Below, piece after piece: positions 22,160-31,883 of a stretch of DNA of 31,883 nucleotides; the stretch's first letter is position 1, and the number at the start of each line of letters is the position of its first letter. A model generated the notes under the pieces. That model worked only from the letters and a program-made list of their open reading frames with translations. It did no database searches and was not told where the DNA came from. Location: assembly GCA_000934455.1 (NCBI GenBank), contig KN888727.1:1-31883 (forward strand). The letters are read 5' to 3'. Source of the stretch: Apostichopus parvimensis. Its lineage: Eukaryota; Echinodermata; Holothuroidea; Aspidochirotida; Stichopodidae. Position numbers and translations under genes: made by a program.

Positions 22160-22986
22160 GACTTCGTTTTGTTGGTCTAAGGTTGACTAGCACTGGTGAA
22201 AACCTTTTAGAATCAGAACTCTGAAGAAATGATAAAGCATGTGGATGCAATTTCAATTGAACCAATATGATGTTCCAGCAAAATTTGCAGGGAAGAAAAT
22301 TCTCTATTTCTTTGTTTTTTTCCTTCTACAAACTTGAAACTGTTTGTGATAATACATTTTGGCAGGATGTGTGTTTTTTACCCTACGCATGCTGACAATT
22401 TCATGGAAATATTGAAACAACCAACCCAAGAAAGACAGGAATTCTGACTAATAAAACAATAGTATGATCTACTGTAGGTTATTACCTAACTGCTATGAAA
22501 AAGAATCAAAAAGGGATGTGCCGTTTCTCTGGGTTGTATCCAGCACATTTGGCAACTGTAGATACAAAAATGGCCACACAAATCATGTACATGTAACAGT
22601 GGCAGAGTGTTTGAGGAATATGAAGGTCTTCTTTTGCACAGGAGTAATAAAGTATTTGCTTTTCTAATCTACTCTTTCGAGAGAAATTGATCACTGCAGG
22701 CAGAAATTGGAGTGTAATAACATACAGTATAGCATGTATAGGCCGGCCTAGATCACAAGGAGTTTGCAGGCAGTTCTTTAAAGGGTGTGAAGACTCGGGC
22801 AAAAAGAAACGTCTAATGCCGTTAATCTGACCTTGTTTCGAATGATGTGTAAAAGAAGTGTTAGACACTACTTTCGATCCCAGAAAATACACACACACAC
22901 AGTGGCTACCATCCGTAATTAGACACTAGTGTACAGTCAGTACAAACAGCTGCGGTCAATACTCACAGTGTACAAACAATACAGCG

Positions 22987-23089
22987 ATGGACATCTCAGG
23001 TCCAGCTAAAGATAACAAGGTATCACGTTTCATTACTGTACTGTCTGCATTTTGTAGCGACACGAACAAAACGCCACTTGCAAGCAACG
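22987..23089 (+). CDS. Weak candidate first exon, opposite to CCDC124
   Basis: ATG at 22987 opens 34 codons starting MDISGPAKDNKVSRFITVLS, ending in phase 1 at a consensus donor GTAAGT (23090-23095). A CpG-containing stretch follows at 23105-23130. It would place a divergent transcript about 0.8 kb upstream of the CCDC124 start. Joining it to the acceptor-like site before 24267 breaks the frame, so the downstream exon is unknown. It could also be a 5' UTR exon or noise. Confidence 0.2.
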
Positions 23090-23858
23090 GTAAGTTAACT
23101 TTTTCAGATGGCCGCACGCGGTTTGGGGCGAGTCTGCAATGCCTTTAATTTACTAATCACACTGAACACTCCACAAACTGTTTTAGACATTTTAACCGCC
23201 AGTTATTAGCTAGCACAGTTTGCATCTCCTTAATCCCTAGGGGCTAAGCTTATATCAATCAAGCCATAAGCTACTTTCGGGATAATTATGAAAAGGTAAG
23301 GAATTAGTAGGCTTATGCTATAGCCGATAACGTTTGGTCTACTCCACAGTAACTTGTTTCTTGCCTTTTCTGTGGAATTGTGACCAAAACCAGTGTATAT
23401 TTTGCATGAATACATCTTGGTGGAACCCATCCTGCTACTGTATGGTGCTTTGGCCCTAGTCCTTACGTAGCCTCACTTCCATCTGTACCATGGGAGCGTA
23501 TGTCAAGAAGACAGACTCCAGAGCCACAAAATGGTTAGGGAAATTATGCTACACTAATGAATACCAACACGCTTAGAAATAGGATTCACGGGTCTACTCT
23601 CATACTGTTAGTTTTAAATTCCTGGGCTTGGTTAGCCATTTGTGGAATATTTTCTGTTAAAAAGAACCATTTTCATAGCAGCCGTTGAGTCATCTTTCAG
23701 AACAATCTTACCACTTGTTTCCTGTTATTGTTGGTGTTCCAATTGCAAATGGATCCCTCGCAATCATTATGTATCAGTAGCGCGATAAAATAAAGAGAAA
23801 AGGATTGCTCAGTTGTCGCGCTTTTATCACCTGGCAGCAGGACGAGTACGAAAGTACC

Positions 23859-23905
23859 GGTTGTTACCACTGACCTCTACCAGCAGAGGTCAGTGGTTGT
23901 TACCA
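23859..23905. repeat. Perfect 13-bp hairpin nested in an 11-bp direct repeat
   Basis: Arms ACCACTGACCTCT (23866-23878) and AGAGGTCAGTGGT (23885-23897) enclose a 6-base loop. The left arm overlaps one copy of GGTTGTTACCA (23859-23869) and the right arm overlaps a second (23895-23905). Such a mixed direct and inverted structure can arise by template switching during replication or repair. Confidence 0.85.
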
Positions 23906-24266
23906 GTAAAGGCTTTTCGTAGATAGTGATTATAAATGCCACATACTGAATCATTTAAACTTGTCTTCCAAATAATGTAACATCAGTCTCCAAATAGTTA
24001 ACCCTAATTTTCTTTGATATTTCATTGATACAAACTATTTAGGTGACCTTATAAACTACACGTAAAAACGTAGCAACTCTAATGAATATTGGTTACATGT
24101 AAATGGTGCGTGATTATATGATCCTTGTGTATTGGCGCACTGTATTATTTCACAATCACGGAAGTACACCTATATCCTGTAGACATTACATAGCTTAGTC
24201 TGGTTGAATTTTAAGACAGATAGCTTTGTTTTCTTAATTACGGACATTTAATTATTTATTTTAAGT

Positions 24267-24548
24267 ATGGAAGAAGACCAGCAGAATACGCCTCCAGCCC
24301 CAGCACAAAATGGGCACGGAGTAACAGAGGAAGAGAAGGAGCAAGCATCGAAAGAAATAACTCAAACAGATCGCATCAACAAATCACTACTAAATTCTTT
24401 TCTTCAACGTTTAGACGACGCAAATTCAGGTTCAAACTTTCCAAAGGTAGAGAGGATTAATACCGACGATACACAACCACCAGAGGAAAGAGATGATGAA
24501 AAGTGGGATGATGACGATGAGTCAACAGAGCAGAACACAGATCGATAG
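24267..24548 (+). CDS. Small acidic protein of unknown function (93 aa)
   Basis: Starts MEEDQQNTPPAPAQNGHG, then has a charged helix-like middle containing TDRINKSLLNSFLQRLDDAN (about residues 34-53) and a very acidic C-terminus with EERDDEKWDDDDE. The ATG has a good context (A at -3, G at +4), and an in-frame TAA lies 15 bases upstream, so the start is secure if the ORF is used. An acceptor-like TTATTTTAAG directly precedes it, so it may be the coding exon of a gene with a noncoding first exon. Two AATAAA signals follow at 24803 and about 24893. The codon use and composition look like real protein. I do not recognise the family, though its size and acid tail are like small nuclear adaptor proteins. 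This is inference only. Confidence 0.55.
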   Translation: MEEDQQNTPPAPAQNGHGVTEEEKEQASKEITQTDRINKSLLNSFLQRLDDANSGSNFPKVERINTDDTQPPEERDDEKWDDDDESTEQNTDR

Positions 24549-24802
24549 TAGCCTTTCTTTAACTCGATCGAAGGGTTCCTGTAACAACAAGGTGACCAAC
24601 TATAGCCTATGCTCACATTAATATTTTAATATTCCTCCATTTTGTGGTCATTATTCAAAACCTTAAAAAGTTCATTGAATTGTTTCCATATACCTTCAGG
24701 GTTTCCCCTGGTATTCATTTTGTGAGGTGGCCGCCTCTCTGTATTTTGCGATCACCTCGCAAAAATGTTATCAACATCGCTGCCTCACTGTTTTTGAGAT
24801 GG

Positions 24803-24808
24803 AATAAA
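24803..24808 (+). terminator. Possible polyadenylation signal for the acidic ORF
   Basis: AATAAA about 255 bases after the stop codon at 24548, with another near 24893. Assigned by position. Confidence 0.4.
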
Positions 24809-24899
24809 AAATACATGATTGCAATCAAACTTTTTAATGCATGCCATCATCTAAAATTGAAAAATTGGCTGTGAACACTAAATTATAGCGAAAAATAAA

Positions 24900-27610
24900 A
24901 GTTCTTCTCCCTATATATAACATTATTTTTGTAAAAATTTATTGTTAGGATGATTGACATTAGAATGTCAAATTTTCCACTGAGCGCCCATGTGTCTGTG
25001 CCATTTCCTTGTTTCTACATAAAGAATAACATAAAGAATATGATACAATTTTTCCTATGACCTGAGAAAGTTTTCACACTGTATAGGTCAAATGCATCAT
25101 AGTGATCACATGTGTCTCTCCTATGGTAAGGAAATTCCCTTAGAGTAATTTAAGCTTGGGTTTAAAGGTCATCATACCCTGTATGCTGTATGAGTTGAAA
25201 AGAGAATCATACATAACAATGTATTCATAATTTCTTACCTTAAATACAATGTTGTGCAGCCTCAAATGTTGTAGTTTATCTCACACTTCATTATAAACTG
25301 TTGTTTCTCCCTAAACAGGTTCACAAAATGAAATGTACACTGTGGCAGGAACGTATGGCCATTTCCACTGTTTCCAGGAACTCATTTGCAAGTAGCAAAC
25401 TGCAGTGTACCGAGCAAACTTCTCCAGAACTTAGATCAGGCCAAAGTGTTGCTATGTTGGCAGTATGTGATTTGCTAGAATTCATCCATGAACAATAAAT
25501 GAAATGCAGGTTATTGGTTGGTGGAAATGGAATGAACCACAGCGATCAACCTACAATATAATCATCTTGTTCAACCAGAGAGGTTCTCTCTGCAGCACAT
25601 GTGGAAACCCGACATTTAATTGGAATATTTGCAAACAATCACTTGTTAAACCAAGAGAAAAATTTCTTGGAATGGTAATTAAATGGGCACTAATTAAGTA
25701 ATTTTAAGTAACTGTCATACCTAGGGAACATAGTTTAAGCATTTAAAAAGCTATTTTTAAGGTTTTAAATGTTTGTTATTCATGAATATTACAGAAAACT
25801 TCTTGGTGTTTACAAAACCACTATCATTGTATTTGTGTATTATCATTATTTGGTATAATTTTGCCATATGATGCCAGGTAATTATTCCCTGGGGCAAACA
25901 TTTGCCAGATTATGTAATTTTTCTTTGGGTTGTAGAGTAACCTTTGGCTTTCCTTCTATGAGTATGCAAAAAAGCACCCTTGTTGTTTGATGGTAAAGTT
26001 TGATACAAATCCATACTGGATTCCCATGAAAATACAGTTCACTATTTTACATGAAGCAAAATGTGTCTGAGCAACAAACATTGCAAAGAGGTCATTGCTT
26101 TCTCCCAATACGTCTAAGGGAATGTCTCAGTTTGAAATAATTGTAAATGTTAATTTGTTTTGTACTGGACTCTAGCAAGATTGTGAAAATTTGGGGCCAA
26201 ATGTAAAATGTTGAATGCTGCACATGTATGAGGCTTCTTGTGAAGGAGTAGTTGTCGGGAGGAGTAGTGGATTTGTAATCCACTTGAGATTCATTCAAAC
26301 CAATGACAGCAATATGGAATGTATAGTTATCTTACATGGTGGCAGCCAACAAGATCTATCACTTGTTTTTCAAATAGAAAATGTCCTTTGTTGTTAAGAA
26401 AATTTAAGGACACTTCCTTTAACAACAGTACATGTATACTAGTCTTCATAGTGACTTCATTCATAAGTATGATGTGACTATAAGATAGCAGGATTGTGGG
26501 CCTTCCCCTACCACCACAGATCTACCACAGTGACTTGAAACAAAAGAAACTAAACTTGGGCCAAAACACTTATCAGTAATAACTCAACTTGGCTGGAGTT
26601 GGAAACTGGACACATTACAATCTTGTCTACTCCTCATGTTACAATGTAACCTTTATTTTTTATTATATATATTTTCTACTGAAGTTTTGAAATACGAAAC
26701 AAATCAAGGAACAAGTCAGATATTGTGAATGGTAAAGTAAATAAAGAAATCTTATTCCCAAGCATGTTTTTTAATTTCTAGTTTGTTGTTTCAGATATTA
26801 TCAAATCACTCTATGCCATGAGAGTAAATGAGTTGTGAGGTGGAAGGTACGTGGCACATTGGGACACTTTTGTTATGTCAGATAAAGGTTAGGAACTGTT
26901 CATACTATCAGAATGAATGCATTGAAGCATGATGCTAGAGGATAGTACAGACTGGTATTAGCATTATAAAACTGTCGCAACTGGCTGGGTAATATGATGA
27001 ATGCTCATGAATCAGAATTTCCTCCTCTACTCTGGTGATAAAATGGAGAAGTGATTATACTTTGTGTGCTCAGGTGATGCTCACTTTAGAACTCATTTTG
27101 AAGAAAAACTTCAACAGGGAACATCGGGCAGTTCAATCCAAAAATTGTCTACAAAGGTAAAAGTGGTCCTACAGGGAAAGATGTTTTATATCTGGCTTAG
27201 TTCTTAGTTAATTCATGAAGTAACTAAAGATCTGCAATTAAACCTGCTTAATCCTGAGTCAGTCCCTGATTTATTATCAACTCAAAATGGAGGATAATCC
27301 CTTGAAAGGCTGTGATAAATAACGAAAACATTGTTCGACTGTTCAAAACGAACCTTTTTTCCCCCTGTAATCTTCAGAAAAACTATGGATATATTTTTGA
27401 AATAATGAGAAAAGGAAAAAAAAGAAGACTATAGTCTATTAAAGTATTCTGATGGTTCGGATGTCTGATTTATTATCATAAACGTAAATGGTCAATAGAA
27501 AATTACAAAATGATAAAGCAACTTAAGCAAGTAATTAGTTTTATACTGATATGTTTACCTGTGTTACTACATAGCTAGAGTGATATTACACTGTACTTTT
27601 AAACATATGA
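24900..27610. other. Intergenic stretch without supported genes
   Basis: AT-rich, with only short ORFs that lack domains and convincing splice sites. Candidate ORFs near 25301-25701 were examined and not accepted. Confidence 0.5.
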
Positions 27611-27611
27611 A

Positions 27612-27809
27612 ATGGCTGTAAAGACCTCGTTAGAAAATACTACTCAAATTATAAACGATCTCAACTGTTTATCAGAAGAGATGGAGTCCAAGAAAGAAAA
27701 CAAAATAATCCCTAAAGGTATACAGACCAAAGAAATAGATTATCAATATTACTTTAGTCTAAAAACACCACAAAATGTTGAATTTTTCCAACTCATTTTT
27801 GTATGTTAA
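27612..27809 (+). CDS. Weak ORF or first exon, charged N-terminus
   Basis: Reads MAVKTSLENTTQIINDLNCL, then a Glu/Lys-rich helix-like stretch, and then KIIPKG where a possible donor AAAG|GTATAC occurs at 27719. The start context is good (G at -3, G at +4), but an overlapping out-of-frame ATG lies 5 bases upstream. It is either a first exon of about 107 nt or a 65-codon ORF. No partner exon was found that keeps the frame, and the product is not recognised. Confidence 0.22.
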   Translation: MAVKTSLENTTQIINDLNCLSEEMESKKENKIIPKGIQTKEIDYQYYFSLKTPQNVEFFQLIFVC

Positions 27810-28367
27810 GTACAGGAGGAGAATAATGGTACTATATATACATATATATGAACAACCAGTGCTTTATTACAAGTCATGTAACCCAGTTACCAAAAAATTT
27901 ACAAGTGCAGCCCTTTGAAAAACTTTTGTTGTTTCACATAAATATAACATAGTCACTCCAGTCAATGATTCGACTTGAATCAAAAAACTTACAAGCAATA
28001 TGACTCTATTGATTGCTTTGGTCAGGATAATTCTTAAGGAAGAACCCATTGCATTGTTACTGTTAGGAGATGGATACAACTGGCCCCTCCTAATTAAATT
28101 TCATGACTATCCCATCCCCCTCGATGAAAGAAGTAAAAATAATATTTAAAAAGTTGGTCCACGATACAGAATGAATTAACATGCACATTACAATATGCAT
28201 TCAGTCCAGTGTAGTAACATTCGGGTTTGACTGATGAAAGAATATCATATTCTTGGCATCCTGATACACTTTGCAGTCAATTCCCACTGTCGAGATATTA
28301 ATAGCTGTAATTCCTATCATTGTTTAAACATAAGTGAACTTGAAGCAATATTCAGAAATACATTTTC

Positions 28368-28423
28368 ACTGCGACTATCGTTTCTGAAGTGGCCACTAGT
28401 GCCAACCTCATCATCAGGACAGC
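28368..28423 (-). ncRNA. Hammerhead-ribozyme-like motif
   Basis: Read on the minus strand, all core pieces occur in order. CTGATGA is at 28417-28411. A stem II of nine pairs follows (one G-T pair, one bulged T, 7-base loop; 28410-28385), then GAAA at 28384-28381. Stem III is a two-pair helix AC/GT with loop GATA, and the cleavage triplet GTC is at 28375-28373. Stem I has five pairs (28372-28368 with 28418-28423, one bulged T). Predicted cleavage is between 28373 and 28372. The very short stem III resembles the minimal hammerheads known in Penelope-like retroelements and satellite DNAs. The weak point is a T-A pair at the base of stem II where G-C is usual. Activity is not shown. Confidence 0.45.
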
Positions 28424-28897
28424 ATTGTAGACACTTTGACAAAAGACGTTTTACAAAAAAAAGGATTCCTTCAAAACTAATTGATTAAAGTTACATAATC
28501 TAAATTATGTTTGAGGTAATTAAAAATCTTTGAAGGAGGGGGGGGGGGATTTCATATTGATGCTAAAGATATCCTTCAATGTAATAGCTAAACAAGAACA
28601 TGTCCACGATATGAATTTGGTAAATAAATGTGAACAAAGACTCAACCATCTTCTGGTGCCTCTGTGATATATGGGTGCTATTAATGTTTTTGAAGAATAC
28701 ATTGTCATCAAAAGTAATTTTGTCAATATTTGAATGCAAAACACCAATATGAGCAGACTAAATAACTGTGTTAACTAAAAAGTTTGATGTCTCTTTTCTT
28801 CAAAGACCGTGGCCTTCGTTGTCGAAATAAAGAATGCTTCATTGATCCTGTACACTGATACTCAAGATGAGTCAATGGTCACTGGAGTAAATGTCTG

Positions 28898-29040
28898 TCA
28901 CTTTGCCCAGAGACCTTCATCAAAAGCTTTCATCACACTATCAGCTTCCAGTGAGAAGTCTAAGAAAACGTTGAAGTTTACCTTACTATTAGAGTACATC
29001 ACCTGCACGGGCTCCTGGATTGCAGGAACCTCAATTGAAT
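28898..29040 (-). CDS. Unrecognised coiled-coil gene, exon C with probable stop
   Basis: A strong acceptor, TTCTATTCTCTTTCTGTCAG, precedes it. Joined to exon B in phase 1 it gives Asp, then SIEVPAIQEPVQVMYSNSK, then VNFNVFLDFSLEADSVMK and AFDEGLWAK before TGA at 28900-28898. Exons A to C together give 129 residues of a C-terminus. Donor-like sites inside this exon (GTGATG, GTAAGG, GTAAAC between about 28999 and 28978) mean that it may end earlier, and no clear polyadenylation signal follows the stop. The plus strand is also open here from 28807 to 29084, but the minus reading is preferred because of the exon B frame match. Confidence 0.58.
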
Positions 29041-29865
29041 CTGACAGAAAGAGAATAGAAACTGGTTTGAAAACAAATAAATAACAGGAGGAGCTTAAGA
29101 TTATGCTAATGTGAACCTTTCAGCCTATTAAACTGTTTGTAAAACTTTGCTCTGAACATATATACATTTCCTGTGAGGTCCTTTTCTACATTAAATGTGG
29201 TCTTCTGGTTGCAAATAATATGACAATTATAAGGAAGACAGCAAACTTTCACAAGGTTTGTTGGGGACTGAATCTTGTTATCTTATTGCTGTTTCTTGGA
29301 ATGGTTGCTGGAAGGCATTGTTTCAATTCGCTATGTAACACATGGAATAGTCTGTGGTGTCATCATGGCAAATGTTCTTCAAATGCCTTAAATTCTATTC
29401 TAATATTTTATTCTTTTCAAACTGTCATATATTTATGAGTGTATGCATAGCTGTCACCTTACTGTGCATTAAAGGGAGCATATCATATTTAGGATGCAAA
29501 TGTCTGGTAGTATAAAAATAATTTGTAGATCATTCCAAAAATCAAAGACTTTTTCAATTACCACAATAACATCACTTACTCTGAGTTTGCCAGATCTATA
29601 TATTCCTAATACTTCCCTATACTATATAATTCTCATATTTAACAATAAAGCATCCTTTCAGAATGTTGTTAATAATACTGAAGACATTAGAGATAATTTT
29701 CACATCCAGGTTCCTATTAAACCTGTTATGGCCAACAATATCATTCATCACTAGGGAGGGAAAACTCTGTTAAAGAATTTCTAGCTTACACACAGAACTT
29801 ATCATTACATACATTATACTATACACACTTATATTGCAAAATTTACGATGTCATAGTGTACATAC

Positions 29866-29917
29866 CACTAGCAACTTTTTCTGATGGAAATATCAGACCC
29901 TTCAAAGATTGTTCTTC
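29866..29917 (-). CDS. Unrecognised coiled-coil gene, exon B
   Basis: 52 nt: acceptor TTACATTTCACAG, then EEQSLKGLIFPSEKVAS and one base before donor GTATGT (29865-29860). It begins in phase 0, matching the end of exon A, and ends in phase 1, matching exon C. The exon is too short for ORF finders and is supported by its good splice sites and the frame match on both sides. Confidence 0.65.
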
Positions 29918-30356
29918 CTGTGAAATGTAACAGAAATGAAAGCAAAGTTCAGAGTTTGATTCTCAATGTAGAAATGGCAGAAACAATTATCCACATATTT
30001 TGCTTGCAAATATCCATGGGAGGTATTATTTCTGAAGGATAAATGTGAAGAAACTCCATTCTTTGTTTAAGAAAATGCATGTTCTTTGGCATTTCTTTAA
30101 CACCCATCAGTTTATAGGCCGGACAACGATCATGAGGTGAGCGTCTCGTTTGTTTTCCGTTCATGATTTCAGCTATATGATAAAACAACCCACATCTTCT
30201 TTATTTCATCTAGAAAGTCTTACTTATGAGAAAGTGCAGGAAACAAATTAAATTCTCTTGTTTCTTGTTGTAGTTGACCATCCACACAAGAACCAAACAA
30301 ACAAATTATTCAACCATTTCTCTAGAGGGATCTTAATCAATGGGAGCCCTCGTTGC

Positions 30357-30371
30357 ATGTGTGTGTGTGTT
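30357..30371 (+). repeat. (GT)n microsatellite
   Basis: Short GTGTGT array between exons A and B of the unrecognised minus-strand gene. Comparable short CA arrays lie at about 22889-22901 and at the ends of the dispersed repeats. Confidence 0.8.
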
Positions 30372-31072
30372 TGTGATATCTCCCTCAAGATGATTGACTG
30401 GAACAGACTGAACATAAGGGACTCTCAATATCACATATTTTATGGCATTTGTATTATGCCACACTGCCATGTCAAAAGCATGGCCAGGATTTTTCACTTC
30501 TTTCACAGCAAGTTAAAATAGAGACTACCGCTTCATCAAGCACCAGTGATAACAGCATGCCAAGTATGACCCAAGGCGGCATGATATTCCAAGCTAAGTG
30601 GATTTCAAAATCAATCAATGATGAAATTTGAACTATAAATTGAAGGAAAATAACCAGTATGCTGTTACAATACAGAGCACACTGGGCTCTCAACTTTGGA
30701 TGAATTTGTGTTTGTTGTGGGGAGGGAAAGAGGAAGGGGTGGGGGTGCTTGTGAGGTGTCCCTCATTGCTGATCTATTACATGTAGAAGGAACAATTTAC
30801 ATTGTGCTTGTATTAGCAACAAACCTTCGCCCATTTTCAATTACTGTCTGATATTTTTATATTTATTCACAGAATAACGACATATATCTCCTAGCGGTTT
30901 TGCACTAATGGTCCCCCCCTCTCCGAATGTTTTTTCTGTTAACACATGATCTGAAAGCCGCATTTCTCACTTGTGTGCAATTTGGCTTGAAAATCACATT
31001 TGGCTACATCAAGGCTGGTTCCCCCTATAGTTCACCCTTGCCCCTCCATTCCCTGCCTCTATCACATCTTAC

Positions 31073-31267
31073 CTTTCTACCCTTTTGATTAGTTTTAAAA
31101 TTTTGAGGGGAACTTTGATCAGCTTCTATCCTGCCACTAGCATCTTCAATTCCACAGAAGTATTTGTCCCATTCTTCCTTACAACGTTGCTTAAACATCT
31201 GCTGTTGTCTGGACTTCTGCTGTTCTATCGTAGTTGGACTCTCCGAAATGACCTCTTTCCTTTGAAT
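31073..31267 (-). CDS. Unrecognised coiled-coil gene, exon A
   Basis: 65 codons, phase 0 on both sides, between acceptor CACCTATTCAG and donor GTAAGA. Starts IQRKEVISESPTT and has a Gln/Lys/Arg-rich helical stretch EQQKSRQQQMFKQRCKEEWD followed by KYFCGIEDASG. Coiled-coil-like composition is typical of centrosomal, ciliary or cytoskeletal proteins, but I cannot name the family. The gene enters from the right edge, so its N-terminal part is missing. Confidence 0.7.
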
Positions 31268-31883
31268 CTGAATAGGTGACAAGGAAAACAATTCTCACTT
31301 TCCTTCTCCAAATAAACATGAAAAGTTTGTCCAGAAATCTTCAGCTAGGAAGCACGCCTTACATACTATCACAAAGTGTTGAACTAGAGACTGATCAAAT
31401 TAGGGTACAAAAAGGTTATACAGTTCCCCCCTCCCCCACCCTAAAGTCCAACTCACCTTTCCCACCCTCACCCCCCCCCCCCCCCATTTTGCCCTTCATC
31501 CTGTGGTCACGCTGATTGCTGATTCATCAACATCAAAGATACTTCATGATGACATACTCTAAAGTGTCACATTATGAAGAGAATGGACACCTAAGCATTC
31601 TATTTTGAGAAGCATATTTCTTCATAACTTTAATGAGACAATCGGTAGAAATTCAAAAATGTTTTATGAAAAGGCATCCGATATAAAGTCTTTTTCATTT
31701 GTAAACAAAAAAAATATGACAATGAATCTTCCTGCTTTGACATACACTAGTCTAGACAAGTCATCATTCGCATAATCTCATGACGTGGAAGTGATTGGGC
31801 ATGACATGAAATGAACCAGAATGAAAACATTTCATGGTTCCTTGCTGCTGTTCATTAGTTCCATTCATAGGGAAATTTCTAAC
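31268..31883 (-). other. Upstream intron of the unrecognised gene (partial)
   Basis: Sequence upstream of exon A up to the right edge. It carries a C-rich low-complexity stretch (31425-31495) with a run of 15 Cs at 31471-31485. No further exon was identified. Confidence 0.45.

Larger units (their letters stand above)
22193..24266. other. Intergenic interval between CCDC124 and the acidic ORF
   Basis: The two genes diverge from this interval, so it should contain both promoters. It holds the weak candidate exon at 22987 and the hairpin at 23.87 kb. The 130-codon minus-strand ORF at 22898-22506 has no domain or splice support. Confidence 0.55.

Noticed and set aside
22506..22898. 130-codon minus-strand ORF upstream of CCDC124
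   Set aside because: No recognisable domain or splice support; likely a chance open frame in the intergenic DNA.
23230..23430. Minus-strand ORF with a hydrophobic stretch
   Set aside because: Short, AT-rich chance hydrophobicity; no context supporting a gene.
28234..28488. Plus-strand ORF across the hammerhead-like motif
   Set aside because: No domain; the open frame is best explained as a shadow of the structured minus-strand motif.
28641..28672. Acceptor-like site on the minus strand downstream of exon C
   Set aside because: The frame that follows does not join exon C convincingly and gives no protein-like continuation.

Overview
The window is animal nuclear DNA. Genes are split by GT-AG introns, the noncoding sequence is AT-rich and full of dispersed repeats, and one assembly gap (280 Ns) is present. 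Protein matches (DMXL, ZIP1-type, CCDC124) and repeat style fit a marine invertebrate, most likely a deuterostome and perhaps an echinoderm such as a sea cucumber. The phylum is an inference, not proven by the sequence.

Layout, left to right. (1) 1-9860, minus strand: the 5' end of a DMXL1/2 (rabconnectin-3 alpha) gene. Coding exon 1 (9860-9774) and exon 2 (6862-6737) are present; the rest lies beyond the left edge. Intron 1 holds a clean solo LTR with a 5-bp target duplication. Intron 2 holds a SINE/MITE-like element and degenerate copies of another dispersed repeat. (2) 10079-12518: remains of a tandem duplication of a 1,875-bp unit whose first copy is mostly hidden in the N gap. It sits between the divergent DMXL and zinc-transporter genes. 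(3) 13586-14629, plus strand: an intronless ZIP-family (SLC39A1-type) zinc transporter of 347 residues. (4) 14630-18765: gene-poor, with G-rich runs and another dispersed repeat. (5) 22159-19202, minus strand: a complete four-coding-exon CCDC124 gene (214 residues) with all three intron phases consistent. (6) 24267-24548, plus strand: a 93-residue acidic ORF of unknown function. (7) 24549-28897: mostly intergenic, with a weak ORF at 27612 and a hammerhead-ribozyme-like motif on the minus strand near 28.4 kb. (8) 31267-28898, minus strand: three phase-compatible exons forming the probable C-terminal part of an unrecognised coiled-coil gene that enters from the right edge.

The genes do not form an operon or an obvious pathway. 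DMXL proteins control V-ATPase assembly and acidification, the ZIP protein imports zinc, and CCDC124 binds ribosomes. No RNA gene other than the hammerhead-like motif, and no CRISPR array, was seen. The most interesting items are the hammerhead-like motif, the gap-hidden tandem duplication next to the DMXL start, the unrecognised minus-strand gene, and a strong excess of the word ACTGTA/TACAGT in the introns.
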